From: Anoplopoma fimbria
Lineage: Eukaryota > Chordata > Actinopteri > Perciformes > Anoplopomatidae
Assembly (NCBI RefSeq): GCF_027596085.1
Contig: NC_072464.1
Span: forward strand, 10,870,233 to 10,934,232
DNA length: 64,000 nt
Direction: 5' to 3'
In this document: positions 33,406 through 48,559 of the stretch, one piece after another
Position numbering within the stretch: the stretch's first letter is position 1
Layout: the number at the start of each line of letters is the position of its first letter
The notes under the pieces: model-generated
What the model was told of the DNA's origin: nothing
Seen by the model: the letters and a program-made list of their open reading frames with translations, nothing else
Databases searched by the model: none
Program-made: the position numbers and the translations under genes

Positions 33406-36400
33406 GTAAGAATTGCCATAGAGTTCCGAGTTTCCTTAAACAAAAGCCCATGGCATGGAGCACCAAACATCCTCTCAGTCAGCGGCACCGTTTAATGGAG
33501 TGTTTGAAGGGATGGAAAAGCTGTTGCTAATTCCTAATTACTTAGCCTTCCTCAGTTTAAAGCCCGCTCTGACGTTTCCATTGTGCTGCTCATCAGAATG
33601 GATTAAGAAGTGGAACATCATTCACACAGAGGAACAGCATGAAGTGATTTGTAACAAAGAAGTGATGTTCCATGACTTCACTTAATCTCATCATTTCCAG
33701 CGTCTCCGGGCGATGCCAGAATGAGGTCTGATTAATGTGTGTGTGTGTGTTACAGAGAGATCAAGAGAAAGGACAACTGCACTGTTTGTGTGTGTCCCTG
33801 TGTGACATGTACTTGAGTGCTTGATGGAAAAAGGTCCACACTGCCAGGATGCATTAGTGTAACCCTCCCAACCCGACCACCAGCCTGACCCCTGCCTGCT
33901 ATTCTGATCCCGACACAAACCTATTTCAGCCCTGCTTCACCCGCGTCTGAGGGAAGCCAGGCCTGATGGACATGTGCTCTTGAACGACCATCCAAACGTC
34001 ATGTACACCCTCCAACTCATCTCTGTAATCCACCGGTGGCTGCTAATATGACAGTAGCATGAAACTCCGGAGCTGGAAAGGTTGAGAAGAGAACTGCACA
34101 GGCACATTGTCATAGCAGACTTCCTGTTTCTGTCTCTGTCTTCCCTCATATGTTCTTTAGAGTTTTATTAATATATTTTGTTATTTTTGTCATCTTCTTT
34201 TACTATTTTCCCTTTTGATATTTGATCTGTTGTATAAATGAAATGCTGATGCTCGCTTGTGAAAAAAGAAAAATCAGTACATCGGAATACATCTTTTTTT
34301 TGCAGAAGCTTTCAAGTCTGGTTTTCTTTTTTGTTTTTAAACTTTACTTTTAGTAAAATAAATAAAAGTGTTAATGCTTTAGCACTGTGGGTATCCCTTT
34401 CTTATCAGGCATATTGTATAAATTGAATGGCTCTATGCATTAATAACACTTTTTAACTCAGTAATAGGTCATTTAAAAGTCCATTTAGTTGGTGGATATC
34501 TTCCTAAAGCACAGTTTGCTTTGCTGTCTCTTATCTAGCCCTCTGTATCGACATCTCTAGTGAACAGTTTGACCACATGTAAACTACAGAGCATCAGTAT
34601 TAATTTATTTACAACTTTTTAACATATTAAACTGTGGCCTAAATCCCTTTTTGGAAAAGTGAGTGAAGTGTCCGTTAGAGGTGTCATCCTTAAACATTAT
34701 GGGGAATAGGGCTGATGGTGTTTTATGTTTCTCCATACATTTAAACTTCCCGACCTGTGAACTTGGCCCTGAATAAAATTTGGTTCAGGGCAAAAGGGAA
34801 TTATTGTCAGCTGTGCATGTAGCGATATGACTAAGAGCTACAGTGTGGCTCATTGATATGTTTTAGAACAACAATGGAGCTCTATGTCACCGAGGAAAAA
34901 AGCTTTGACTACACAGGCAATAATTGTTAGTGCGATCAATTAAATGTCAACTTGCAGTTCTTACACGTGGATTGTATTAACCTTATTACCCTATAAACCC
35001 TGAATAAAGTGTTCAGAAGTAGAATTGAACAGGGAAATTATTTTTTAAGATCTCTAAGCTAAGCTCAGGACAAGTGACACAAACTGTAGGAGTGTGTATT
35101 TGGTTTAAGTGTAAAATAACATACAACACCATCATCCCCACTTTCTTCTCATCGCCTTATGTACCATTCAAGCCAGGTTATTCATAAAACCGGTGCTGCT
35201 CTGTTGACAAGCCAACCCAGAGAAGTGAGCACGTGTTCATGGGCAACCAATGATTACTCGTGCTGTTTGCTCATTATGGGGGGACAAAGCTTTGAACCAA
35301 CAGGTGATGGATGGTGTGATGCTGACAAGGGAGATGGTCACTCATTCTTTGTGTATTTTATACTTCTGTCCATCAGACTCCAACACTGTCTACATATTTA
35401 GACTATTGCTATTCTTACCAGCTGACCTTTGACCCTGCTGTTGACTCAAAGGCATTCCCAGACTGGAGGCATTGATGACGATGAGCTAATGAAGGCCTAT
35501 ATGGGTCACATATGCATTGTTGTGTATGACCCACATAATACCTATCTTTCTAAATATTCAACCTACCGATCTTTTCTCCGATCTGGGGCTTTTTTCAGCG
35601 ATTTCCAAAAGAGTATGGTTGCCAAACTCATGTTTAGCTGCATCAGTTTTGGGGTGTTGGTATTGCGCATGACAAGTCAAAATGTCTGCTTTGAAAAGAA
35701 CCTATTGACCCCAAATATCCAGTATCGGTCGGGCTGTAGATAAAACCTATTGATGTTTTTATTCAAACGTTTTTATAAGATTACTGTGTTTCTTTGTGCC
35801 GAGTCAGTAACCGACGGTTGAACAAATTGAAAGCATACAAGACCTTGTAAGTTCCTCCTCCGCCCTACTAAGAACAAGGTTATCAAGATATGGAGAGTGC
35901 CAGAGGAAACAAATCTCTTACTGCCATATTTTCCCCCCCGTCACCACTGTGGAGTTACAGCATCTCAGTGTGCAGCCGCGGAGAAGGAGCAGCCTAAACA
36001 AATGCAGGAAGAGGGATATCTACAAGACCCTTCACCCAAGACAACCAACTAACTCAGACATGAGGACAGACGGGTGATGTGTGTACGCACGCATGCATGT
36101 GTGTGAACAGATTGACTTTGTCCAGCGTATATGTTTTATGTGTGTGCGATGATTGAAGACAGACATGGGATGTATGTGTGGTTATGTGCCCACCATACAT
36201 CCCTGAAAACAAACAGTCAATGAAAGGACGGTATTGTTCATCAGGTCCAGCAGACGTGCGACATGCAGTCAGCGGCCAAGGGCAACGAAAAGGCCATTCA
36301 GGCTTCCAATACAGCCTTTTCCTCCCTACTTAACCTTTGGCAGGAATTATTGTAAATCAAATAAATAAAAGTCAAGGATTTACAGCTGATTTGACGAATA

Positions 36401-39400
36401 AAATCAAATCATGAATGGTCGTTTTGTATTTTTTGGAAAGACCTTAGCATTTCTCTGTCTTATACACTATGGCAATGTTTTATTACTTCCTGTTGGTCTT
36501 GGTCTTTGTTAAAGTGACTCTGTTTCTTTTGAGGAAAAAACACGAGATTATAAATCATTTTTTCTCACCCACTGAACGTGTGTGAGAAACTCCTGTGTGT
36601 GTTAGCAAGTGGATGGTTGACCGTATGTGCCGGCACTCCTATCCGTAGATAACATTGTGTTGGGCGGCTGGTTGACTTCGGGGACCTGGAAGCATGAAAT
36701 CACCCGGTGTGTCGGGCCATGTGTGGAGGGTGTTACCCTTCACTGAAATCTACCTCCAGCCCTTCAGGCAGCTCTTCCTTTTCTGAGCGATATGCACACC
36801 CACAGTGTTCCCTCTTACACTGCATTTCTCAGGAATCTTGGTCACCCTTTATGCCGTTAAATAATAACTTTTCATCCTCCTTTTGTTTTGTTTCCTCACA
36901 TGTTTACAATGTCTGACTTCTTTCCGGGTCCAGTTTTCTGAGAACCAATGAGTAATACAGTTTATCATATTAAAGCACCTGACAACTTACAATCGCAACT
37001 ATTTGCATGTGTAAAGGGTCACTTATAGAGAGGCAAAGTCCCTTCACATTGGAACACCATGGGACCTTATTTCCCACCAAAAATGATACACTAGCCAATG
37101 GTAAGAGAAAACATTTTTTGGGATTGTGTTTGAATTGTTCTATGATTGACACTTGCAAAAACAACGGGTCCTTCTTGTTTGTTTGCTTCCTGGCTGCTAG
37201 TTGCTGGATAAAACACTTCCATGCACATAACCTTGAATTTGTGCATGGAACAAAGCTAGGTTACCTAGATAGCTAACAAGCCAAGGTCACGGCCATGCTG
37301 GTGTCAGTGACTTACATTGTGGGAGACAAGAGATGTGGTTCATGATCTGTTTCTCATTAAAATAAATGATGCTACTACAAACCTACAACAATTTGCAACT
37401 TTCTTGACTTGTGTAATTATCTTTTAAACTGACAAACATCGTATGTGTTGTTCATGGCAGAATTCAAACAGGATCAAACAATATTAACCTTTTGCCGTTG
37501 ACTACTGTACAGGTTGGGCCTCTAATAGTGACAAATCTGCGGTTCCACTCAGTTCTATCGAGTGTGTTAGACACTTTACTGTTTTGCTTAACTTTCACTT
37601 CTCACATCAGTGTTATTTTGTTGTCATTTTAGCAACAAAGCTCTGAAAACGCAACTGTACTTTACCTGTCTAGCACCAAATACACATACAGACAATGCTA
37701 GAGACCAGCTAAGGAACACAGTGGAGCATTTAGCAGCTACAGAGACAGATTTCCTTCACAAGTTGGTGGAGAAAAAAGCAAAGATCCAACAGAATACTAT
37801 TGTCGGCTGCATGTCTACATAAGTAAACAAGTTGCTAACAAGTTCACCATATCAAATTACAAAGTGTTTACAGCTTGTTTCTATGGTTCCAAAGTTTAAC
37901 ATAATAAATAAAGAACACATGAACCTCAATGCAGTCAAAGAACCTTCTCTAACAAAGAAGTTCAGGGTATAGCTGTAGTTCAGAATGCACACCTGATCCT
38001 CCCCGATTTCCACAATGAGTGTACATCTGGTCTAAGAGATATAAATTCTCATTCAAACCACTATTTCACCTCTTAAATCTGTAAGGTAGATCTCCACCCA
38101 TGCCCGTTTCGCCCTCCTTTCTTTCTTTTTCACAGATATATATTCATGTGCGCGGAACCAATAGTCCCTTGGAAAAAATAAAGGTCTTGAAGTTAAAACA
38201 AATCCAATAAAATAATAGGCCTTTTTTATCAGTGAGCACTGGACTAAAGCAACACTTAGTAACTACCTGAAAGTACACGTTTACTAAATAAAAATATTTC
38301 CATGTTTGCTAGCATTTGTCATACAGCTTAATTGCTAACACTTAGCAAGTCTCACTAGCCTCATCTAACAAGCATAATTTAACATCAGGTAACTAGACAC
38401 AAAATCAAGGTATGTTAACTGATGTACTTACTTTCTTACTTGCTACGCACACAACCAGTATGTTTTCCTTTGATGGGCTCATTTCACAACTGCTGATGTG
38501 TGGCACAAGGAATTTCATCAGCCTGTTGAGGCTGTCGTTGCTAATATAATTATGTGGGTCAAGACACCCTAAAAAGTTAAATGTTCACATACAGGTTGCT
38601 GTATTTCAATGATGATCAACCCCTTAGGTTATAAAAAATCATCCACTTGGGTGCCTGGAATTAGATTTTTTTATCCCACATCCTGAAATGTATTCAAATT
38701 GATGCATGGAAATCACTGACATCAACTTTTTTTCGGAGCACAATACACTTTTAAACCAGTCAGTAAAGGCAAACCCATTAAGAATTTATTCTCAAATATC
38801 CCTGTTGGTAAGCTAAGTGCAAAATTGTAATATTCAATTCAGCAGCATTCAAAATCTTCAGATTTCTTCTTAGATCATCCTTATTTCATTGGCATTAATA
38901 ATACAGGGGGAAAACTGCCAAATTCATCACGAGACGTTTATAGTCGAGTGGTTTTACCTTTGAGGAAAAAGCCTGAGTCATAATGGGAAACAACCAGGAA
39001 ATCACTAAGTTCATATTATGTCAAGCTGTGGGAAAGTGGGAACAACAAACAATGCATAGAAACACAACACAATGTTGATCTACTGGAGTCCAAGAGAGGT
39101 GGCCATTTAACTTCCTGCCTGTCTACAACCCTCATCTTAATCCCTCACTAGTCATCCTAAACGTCACTCTGTCTCATCCAGCCTCTTGTATCCAGGCAGC
39201 ACTTACATCCTCCTTCCATTAACGCCTCATGTCTGCCCTCCACCCATCCCTTCTCCATTGTGTGCACATCGATTCTCCTCTTCCTCCCAGGGTGCCCGGC
39301 GTTACACAGAGAGGAAGCTGCCCTTCCACTTCCTTCTTCACTGGTGAGAACAATTCATGCCTTGTCACTCACCCCGTCTCTCCCTCTCTTTAACCCAGAC

Positions 39401-42048
39401 TACATGAAGCTGCCAGGTTACTTGGTTTCCTGACACAGGGTCTGGTTTTGTTCAAATGTAGAGTAATTTATTTTAAGGTCTTTATCCAACCGTGACATAG
39501 CCGATACAACCACTAGGTCTCCAAAAGAGACAAAATCGTTCAGGAAAAGTGTACACAAATTGTGAAATACAGCAGCTTTCTTTAGTATTTAGATGTGTGA
39601 GACCAGCATGTTTTGTTGGCCCTATTTTCTTCTGTAAGGCTGCCTTGGGGCCTACACAAACTAATGAATAAACTAATAACTTTAATCCATTTTATTTATA
39701 GAGCACTCACAAAGTTACAAAGGGATTTAATTTCCTTTACAACATACAAACACAGATAGATATTGAAATACAGAATGAAAACATGTCAATATTAAAAAAA
39801 AGCCGTTAGAAATTACTGGCTTAACATGTATAAAATTGGAGAATTATTAAAATAAGAGAAAGTTATATAGCAAAAGTGTTGGAAATAAGTAAATTGAAGT
39901 TTCCTAAAGTAAAAACAGATTGTTTCAAAGTCTTTGGATCAGTCACTCTGGGCTTGACTCAACTCTAGCATTACAGGGAGTGGTACATTTGGTAATGTAC
40001 CAGTTCATGCAGTGCTATATAAGAAGCAATACAGTTTTAAAATCAGCTCTCAAACGAACCAGCAGCAACAGTACAGTGTAATGGTGTACAGGTGTAATGT
40101 GGGCAGTTGATGAGGGCCCTTCGTCCCCGAAGAGCACCTCCTAAATAAACTAAAATGTATTTTAAGACACTCTTGGTACAGTGCTTGTAGGCCAAATTCC
40201 TCCCTTTGTAATCTGGGCACATTGACATTTGAGGAGAAAGGTGCACTGTTATAAATTTGTGATAGTAACAAATAGCCATGACAACGTCAAAAAATTGTAT
40301 TATGTACAATTGTGGGTATTTATTTTATACTTTTTACTCCCTGATTTGAATGTATGCCAGGCTCTTTCCTGACAAGAGGAGAGGTCATTGTCAAATAATC
40401 TATTAACTTGTTTTTGTCAAAACAGCTTCAATGACAAAATGTTATATTTGTCGAATAAATCTGAGTATTATAATCCCTGCTTCCATTCCTCTGATTTCAC
40501 ATGTTTTTTATGTACCTTATTTAATCTTTAATGTGTCTGAGTAAATTTAACATGCCAGGCTGAGCAACTATGTGCCATCCTTTTTGTTTACCTTTTTTTA
40601 CGTCTCCATGCTTCCACTGGTAACCCCGTGTTTAAAGTCACATTGCAATGAATTACCAAGAGAGCTCTCAAACACTTGACGATTTGAAAATGGGACTGCC
40701 CTAAACCCTCACGGACTTTGCGGGAAGGTGCATGAAAGTCAGTGAGTCAGTGAGTGTGGGTATCGGGATTGGGACTATGATTTATGTCAGACATCAGTTC
40801 ACACACAGGTGGCAGCAAAACATGATCATTGAATTGATTAGTCAACAACACACATCTGGTGCTAAACACCAGGACCAGGAAATATAATTGGAAGGGTACA
40901 ATAAAAGCACAAGCAAATAAAAAAACATACAACAAACTGAACAAATTTATCGTTTACAGGTTTGAGATGCATCATGTCATTATCAAAAGGGTCCTGACAA
41001 ATCATCACATTGACTTCTGCATGAGTCACTGAACGTGTCAATAAGTGACAAACCAAACAACATATGTAAAAACACAGAGCAAACCCCCCCAAAAATAAAT
41101 GACTCACTCAGCTCAGTTCAACCAAAGAGGCCTAAAAAGGTTAAACTCTCCAGTAATTTACAAGACAAATCCCTTTTTTATGCTCTCTTATTTTTACCAA
41201 TGGAAATAAAAGTACATTATATCATAACAAATAATTGGAATCTGAAATTTAGGAATGATTTTACACATTCAAGGGTGAATAGGTTATGGGACTTAATGGG
41301 ATTATAACAGATAACATGGGCAAGTTGGGTGTGCTATCACATAATCAGGCTGTTTAATGTACCCCTTTCCCATAATAATGAGAGGCAGACACTGTTTAAA
41401 CTCTTTAAATAATTTGAAGTTAGTGGCTGGTGATCTCAAGTCTTGCTTAAAACCTCCTAGACAGTGTTCAGCAAACTTCCCTGGATAGACATCACAAACA
41501 TATCAGATGTTAACACTAAACTCACACCCAAACGTACACAGAGGACAATAGTGTCCCTGTTAAACAACCGAGTCCCCTAACAGACACAGGAGGGTGGTGT
41601 GTGCTTGTGTTGTAACAGGACATGGAAGGGGAAACCTTAAGCACAAATGCAGGTAGGGAGTCCAAACAGTTTAATCTTCTCACCATTTAAACACACCGCT
41701 CTAATTTGTAATCGTACCAGCGATCAAACTGTATTTAACTGTCATACAATAGCCGGTGGAAAATATTTATGCAGGAACAAACTTCAGTTTTTGAGGAAAA
41801 TTGCTTTCCCTTCATAATGACGCATTATACTTTATTTGCTCTCAAAATTGTATGTATGTGAGTGTTTTTGTGCACCAGTTCCTGTAGTAAAGTGTGTTTA
41901 ACGGGCCTGCACTTCCAAGCTCTAAACCAGCCTGGCTCATGAGACTATCGTCTGTGTGACACAATGGTCAAAACCAAGTCCAGCTGGCCAGCAAGAACTC
42001 TGCCCTCAAAAACACCATGCTATGGCTGGGGAACAGATGTGACACATG

Positions 42049-42156
<108 letters not shown>

Positions 42157-42199
42157 ATTAATTTAACAACATATTACCAATATTAACAACCCTTCAGTT

Positions 42200-42621
42200 G
42201 GTTTATATCATATTTTCGTAGTTGTTGTTGTTTTTTAATGTTTTCTACTTATTTATTTTACTTTTACTGTGTGATTACTTATTTATTATACTTGTTTTGA
42301 TATTCAGTAATCTCTTTTAAATCACTTCTTAAAACACATTTTTACAGAATGGCTTTTATGTGATATCGTCGTTTTAATGTTTTGTTTTATTTGGTTTTAC
42401 TATTTTATCTTATATTCGTTTACTATTTTATGTTTATCTATTTCACTTGATTTCATTTATTTTGTTCGTTTATTTGATTGTCACTTGTTATTTCATTTTA
42501 TTTCTTAGTTTAGTTTTATCCTAATGATTGTTTTTAATGTTTCATCTATTGCACTGTTTTGCTGCCTTGTCTGTCGAAGCACTTTGTAAACCTTGTTTTT
42601 AAAAGGTGCTATATAAATAAA

Positions 42622-42693
<72 letters not shown>
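42200..42693 (+). mobile_element. LINE/retroposon 3' tail with (TTA)n
   Basis: T-rich sequence leads to AAGCACTTTGTAAACCTTG and AAAAGGTGCTATATAAATAA, followed by a TTA run at 42623-42692. This is the usual 3' end of an L2-like LINE tail seen throughout teleost genomes. The family assignment is from memory. Confidence 0.65.
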
Positions 42694-42694
<1 letters not shown>

Positions 42695-42800
42695 TGTTTT
42701 TCTACTTATGTCTCTTATTTTTTTGTCTGTTTGCACTATCCACTCTGCTCCTTTAATCCTGCAAATTTCCCAGCTGTGGGACTAATAAAGGATTATCTTA
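42694..42800 (+). mobile_element. Second retroposon 3' tail
   Basis: AATTTCCCAGCTGTGGGACT, then AATAAAGGATTATC and repeated TTATTTTATC, resembles the TTTCCC..GGGACTAATAAAG 3' end of Rex-like LINEs. It sits directly beside the preceding tail. Confidence 0.6.
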
Positions 42801-43719
42801 TTTTATCTTATTTTAGCTCATGTGTGTGTCTGTGCATGAGTGTGAGTTCAGAAAAGCATGTATTTAAACTCATTCCTACTGATTGGCGTAGCTTTCTGTC
42901 TTAGTTCAAGATCACAGGGTCAAGCTCCAAAACTGCAGTTTTTATCAATCTTCTCACCAGTTTCCGTTGCGAGTGGCAGCAGTGTCACCGCTGTTTACTC
43001 AGTAAATTTTGGATGCCTTTGAGAATAGTTTAAAACTTTCTCACCGTTGCAGGAAAGAAACGGTTGCCTGGTTCTCAGAGGAAATGATGAAATTGGCGGA
43101 GAAGAATGTTCACACTTGGGAAAGTGAAAAAGGTCTGTGTGAAAGTGGTTGTATAACAAAGTAAGCTGTTGGTTGAATTGGTGGTATCTTGACGTCTAAT
43201 ACCTGCATTCAAAACAAATAAAAGTGGCTCTAAACAGATGGCTCATGAAAAAAAACGACTTACGAGGAGGAAAAATGAGGCCCTTTGTCACTGTGGCAGT
43301 AGGTCACTTACACACAAAGAGAAATGATGGCACACATATGGGCACTAATATGTATGGATGTTTGCACACTGAATGAACAAGTGTTTAGAAACAAGTGGAC
43401 TTCTGTTTTAAAGCGTAAGCCTCATACCATTGAGGTCTTAGAGTTGTGCTATGTCATGGGACAGCGCTGCCCCCAGGTCACGTTGTATCTATGAAGGGCA
43501 TCGCTGATACCATCTCTTTAAACCCGCTGTGAATGCTTCCTTTCTGTGAATGTGAAACTGACACAGACAATTAAAAATAGTGAGTGAGAAAAAACAGGAA
43601 ACATCATAAGCTTGGAGACAGGAGAGTTTTCTTCAAAATGCTGTGTTGTCATCTCAACTTGAAACACTATAATTCAAAACAAATCTATTTGATGGTTTTA
43701 TTAGAATGATACCCGGAAG

Positions 43720-43830
43720 AATGAGTCCTTCAACTTTTGATACTTTAGATGATAAGATTCATATCTTTTTACTTAAGTGAGGTTTTGAATGCAGGACTTT
43801 TACTTGTGGTGGAGTATTTGTGCAGTGTGA
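43720..43830 (+). repeat. Dispersed repeat fragment (TTTACTTAAGTG type)
   Basis: TTTTTACTTAAGTGAGGTTT and TGCAGGACTTTTACTTGTGG match the 3' part of the repeat described at 30230-30800. Confidence 0.55.
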
Positions 43831-46233
43831 TTTTAGTACTTTTTCCTATCTAGAGGACTCGGAATACTAAAAAGCACACACAACTTGGCCAGGACAAGAT
43901 GTAAGAAAGTTGGTTTTATCAACATTCAGTACAAGTCTCAATACACAGAGATTCTTCTAAACAACATTAAAAGTAGATTGCAGTTCCTTGATTGCACTCG
44001 CTAAATAAAAGGCACAACTATATACAATAGTGTCGTCCATATTGAGAGGAGGACTGTTGTTAGTTTTCCCTAACCCCTTTGCATGGCATTTGTAAGCTAT
44101 ACGAACATTGTGAGTAATGGCAGTGTTCTTTAATGTAAGAAACCGCCTTTTGGAGGATGTACTGAGAAGGGGCTGAGAGGTTCTGCTGTCAGCTAAAAAT
44201 GCTGAGGTCATAAGATGTAGCAGTCTTCATGCATTACACACTCTAAACTCTATTTGACTAATCTATTGAAGATGATAGGGGTATCCATTACTCAATAGAG
44301 GATTTATAACAAGCAGATTTTAGCCTGTCCACCAATGAAATGGAGGTTGAGGCACTTAAAGCAATTATTTTGAGACCTCTCAAAATGAAAGTTAATATAA
44401 ATTAGTTGTAAGCACTAGATGAAAAGACTGAGATTACTGAAGTCAGAGCGATTCCCTGGCTTTCATTAGAGTTTGTATTTACCCTTATCCTTTCAGCAGG
44501 GGGCATAGCCGAGACAAAAAGCCCACGTTAGCACTATCAACTGCAACTGGATGCAAATAAACCATATATGTAACTTCTCTTTCAAGAGGTGCCATATGAA
44601 TAAAGTTTGCTTGCTTGCAGTTTGAAATGCCCCCCGCAGTCCTTCTGGCTAAAAATTCCCACTGTTGTTGAGATGAGTTCAGATGAAAGTAGACAGACCA
44701 ACCATGTGCAGCAACAAACACATGATGTGGCATAACGACTAGCAACGCTGGAAAGGATTGAATCCAGAACCCTTTACATTATCAGAAACTACCTTGTACC
44801 TTTAGTATAAATCAAAAGGTATGCATCCGTTCACAAGAGGACATCATTGCTGCTCATTCTATGGCACATGAGTAAAAGAATAGGTTATTTTCAGTGCAAA
44901 AACGTACTCATCCTGAGAGGTGTTTTGTCCTCAGGGAGCGATGCAAGGTCATTGTGTGAGAGTGTCACGTGTCAGAATCACATGATGCATATTTTGAAAT
45001 GAAACATGTGTCTACAATTGCATCACATTGATAAGTTTGTTAGAGCAGTAAGAATTCAGTTACTTCCTGACTTTCACAGGCCCTGTGAGCAGGAAGCGTG
45101 TGGCATCATCGCGCCGTAGGCAGATCGCAGCACGATATGTTTGTTAGCGTGTTAGCATTCTGATCAACGGCCAGTTGGTGCCCTGCTTCGGAGGTCTAAT
45201 CTGGCCTCACGGCTCACTGCACGTGCTCAATAGAGTCCGCACCCTGCATCATGACATCATGTCTTTGTGTGAAATCCCTGTGCCATTCACGAGCCCACCG
45301 TAGGGCTTAGCATGCAAGCGTCCACTATACCAACACACAGCTCTTTAAAGGGAGTCCCCTGCTCCCCCAACTCAGTGGATACACCCTGATGCCTCCATAG
45401 AGCTCTGAACATGGCTTCTATCCTCCGACCTCTTCGGGCTGAGCCCATGTGCCATCCAGGGCCAAAAGGAGAGCGAGTATTTGGGCTTTTTGTTGAGGAC
45501 ATTTTTTATATGATAAAATATCTCTGCTCCTGGATGTATGGAGACTAGTTGTAGCTATCCAATCATCTCACATACACACTGATGTTCCAGGATGTCATTC
45601 AGAGAGCACATTTAACAAGATAGTGCTTCACACTTGCTCTAAGATTACATCATCCATCTGTGAAAAGCTGTGGGATCAGTGAAGCTCATTGTGGAGGCCA
45701 AATCTGCCACCAACCAACAGATCAAAGAGCAGACATCAAGAGGTGGACATTCCAGGTCACCAACCCAGTGATGTCACCTAGGACAGAGAATGCTATTGGT
45801 TGAGAGACAGCAAGGGTTGGCCGTAATAAGATGGCCAGAGTGGCGATACTTCCATAAAAGGAGTGATGACCTCTATTGATAAATGATTGTTGATTTAGAC
45901 CATTAATACGTGTGGCCTGTATGAGATCACCTCCATTGTCCATATGAGGAATTGATTAAAATATGTTGAATTTGCAAAGATGCTGTATTTCTTTCTTTAC
46001 CCTTTACATTTATAATTTGAAAAATGTCACTATATTGTTATATTTCCATTCAGGCTATACAAAAATTCTGAACAAAGAACATAATATTAAGCTTTATTTT
46101 TACATTTTTAATAAAAGGTCAAATTAAAACATGTTGAATTTATGGATTATATATGCGTTTTTGATAGTTCCCCTCAAGAAATATCAGCATTGAAGGCAAA
46201 TCAGACTTCAAAGAAAACTGCATTGTTCAAACT

Positions 46234-46269
46234 TTTCATATTCCCAGGACCCATCCTGGGAATATGAAA
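46234..46269. repeat. 16-bp perfect hairpin
   Basis: Arms 46234-46249 (TTTCATATTCCCAGGA) and 46254-46269 are exact reverse complements around a 4-nt loop. Confidence 0.95.
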
Positions 46270-47418
46270 CAATCGTGGAACCTGGAAATTAGATTGTGCA
46301 AAGGGGAAATGAGTTGTGTGACCGTAAACAAACCATCTGTGTCAGACTGCTACGTAATTGTTCCTTCCTTCTAATTTGTTGCATCAGTGGTTTACCGGGA
46401 GAAGTTTTCAACAATTTGGATTAGAGGCAAACAAAAGCTTTGTCCAAAGAAACTTAGCCCACATGTGGTTTATGATGAAAGTATTAAATGTTGGCACAAA
46501 GATGTCACAGCATTGTAAGGGTCTGCATTTTAACAAAGTGTGTAGTATTCCAGTGTATGAAACAACGTCCTGTTCCCCATTTGCGGATAGACTGATAGTC
46601 TAATATAAAAAGATATGGACATTGACCATCTACAACATAAGCTTAAAAATATGACAGAGCAGAAAGTTTCCCAGTTTAACAAACATGCCACAACAAATGT
46701 GATTAGCAAAGATGTGTTTTTAAATGGTGCTGATGAACAGGTGCATGCACTTTTTTCCCCTATCAGTTAGTTTGAGGCTGAATTTTTTTAAAAGATAGGC
46801 ATGAGAAAAAACAAAACTTATAGAAAAAAATATAATTAATTAAAGCAATCATTAACACAACTTAAAAAAGTTAAACTCAATAAATATTTATTTATTTTGT
46901 TTAAATAAATACATATTTTGTTTAAATTAATACTTGATTATATCATGATGATTATGATAAGGCAAAAACAGCATACAGCATACTGTAAGAAGATTATTGC
47001 CGTGCTTGTGTGTGTTTAAGTGATATATTTAAATTAGATCAAACATGCCAGTGTGGTCCATTATGAACTGAAAGTCATGAATCAGATCTACAGAGTCAGA
47101 ATCCAAGAAGACAAGTTTGTCATCATTCATCAATAATATTTTTAGTTGTAGAGAGGATATTGATTGTATTTGTGCAAACCTGGAGGTGATTTCACAATGA
47201 GGATTCAACATTTAGAGAGTCCTCTTTAGTCTCTGTGGTAGATTTTCCTCTGTACAAACATGTGTGGAGAGATTCAGAGATCAAAGACTACTGCTGAATG
47301 TTTTTCTTCTCTGGGCCGGGAAAGTTTGACTAACCTCCATAATAGAGACATTTCAGTGTGCGCTTTCACTCAATGGATCACATTCTTCACATTCCAGCTA
47401 AGTGACACAGATATGATG

Positions 47419-47541
<123 letters not shown>

Positions 47542-48559
47542 GGTGGACATTTTATGACACTATTGATTGTCAAGCAAGGCTTTACTGAAAATGAATCGAG
47601 ATGAAAAATAACCCCTGTTTAAACGACAAGTATATTTATTTCATATTAGTGAGGGATCAAAATAAAGATATAAAAAGCACTCACAAATAAAATGAGTGAA
47701 TGTGAATTTCAGAAAAAAACCAGTATGCATTTTAAACAAAAGTTTGGCCCCAAATCACATGTTGTATCTTATCTTTAATATTAACCAGGAAAACTGAATA
47801 TGGAAGTGTTTAGGAGAAACGGAGAATGGCATTGTTTAATTTAATGAGCTAACTTTGTCTCAAAAGCCTGGAAAAGAAGGGAAGACCGACTTGTTTTTTC
47901 TGCAGTATTATGACAGTAGATTTTTTTTCTCAGAGATCTAAGAGTTATGTATATACGATATAAACGGATATGTGATTGAAAATGATTCAAATAGTTTTTA
48001 TTTTACTTTTTTGGTAGTAATGTGGCGTATATGGCATTCTGAATCTGTCTTATATGAATTTGTGAGGTCTTGTAAAACCAACGCAGAATGGGAAAATTGT
48101 ATAAATTAAATCAAATGAGAAAAAATGGCCACCCCCTCCTGTTAACAAAACCAGAAAATAATTTCTAAGGCTCAAGAATTGAAGCATTTATCTTATTTAA
48201 ACCCAAAGTTGAAATGAACCTGCTGCTGCCTGTAGTGAATAGCTGCATGAACAACAAGGTCCAGCTTTAATGCACGAGGACATAAACTCTCCTTCATCAC
48301 TGCCTCTCTGCTCTAATGTTGGACATGGCAGTGCAGCTGGAGGCACATCAGCTGCTGTTGTTGTTTCATCTACAGTTTCTGTGCGTCTACATACATATAT
48401 GTGTGAGGACATTGCATGCATGGAGCTGGCCTGGCTCTGCTGTGGACTCGGTGCCCCGTCCGCACAGTGTCCATGTTGGTTTGGGAGCCTGAGGCCTGCT
48501 CCCATACATCCCCGCTCTGGCTCTGTTGATCCTATTGTCTTCTGCGTCACCACACGTCG

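Noticed and set aside
37610..37822. Short 70-codon frame starting near a TTTTAG acceptor-like site
   Set aside because: No homology is recognised and composition is AT-rich. The surrounding sequence shows no promoter or partner exon.
39292..39342. Small exon between CTTCCTCCCAG and GTGAGAA
   Set aside because: The splice-like borders are good but the 51-nt content is not recognisable in any frame. It is kept only as a weak partner for the 33354 exon.
42559..42756. Poly-Ile open frame
   Set aside because: It is a translation of the (TTA)n LINE tail.
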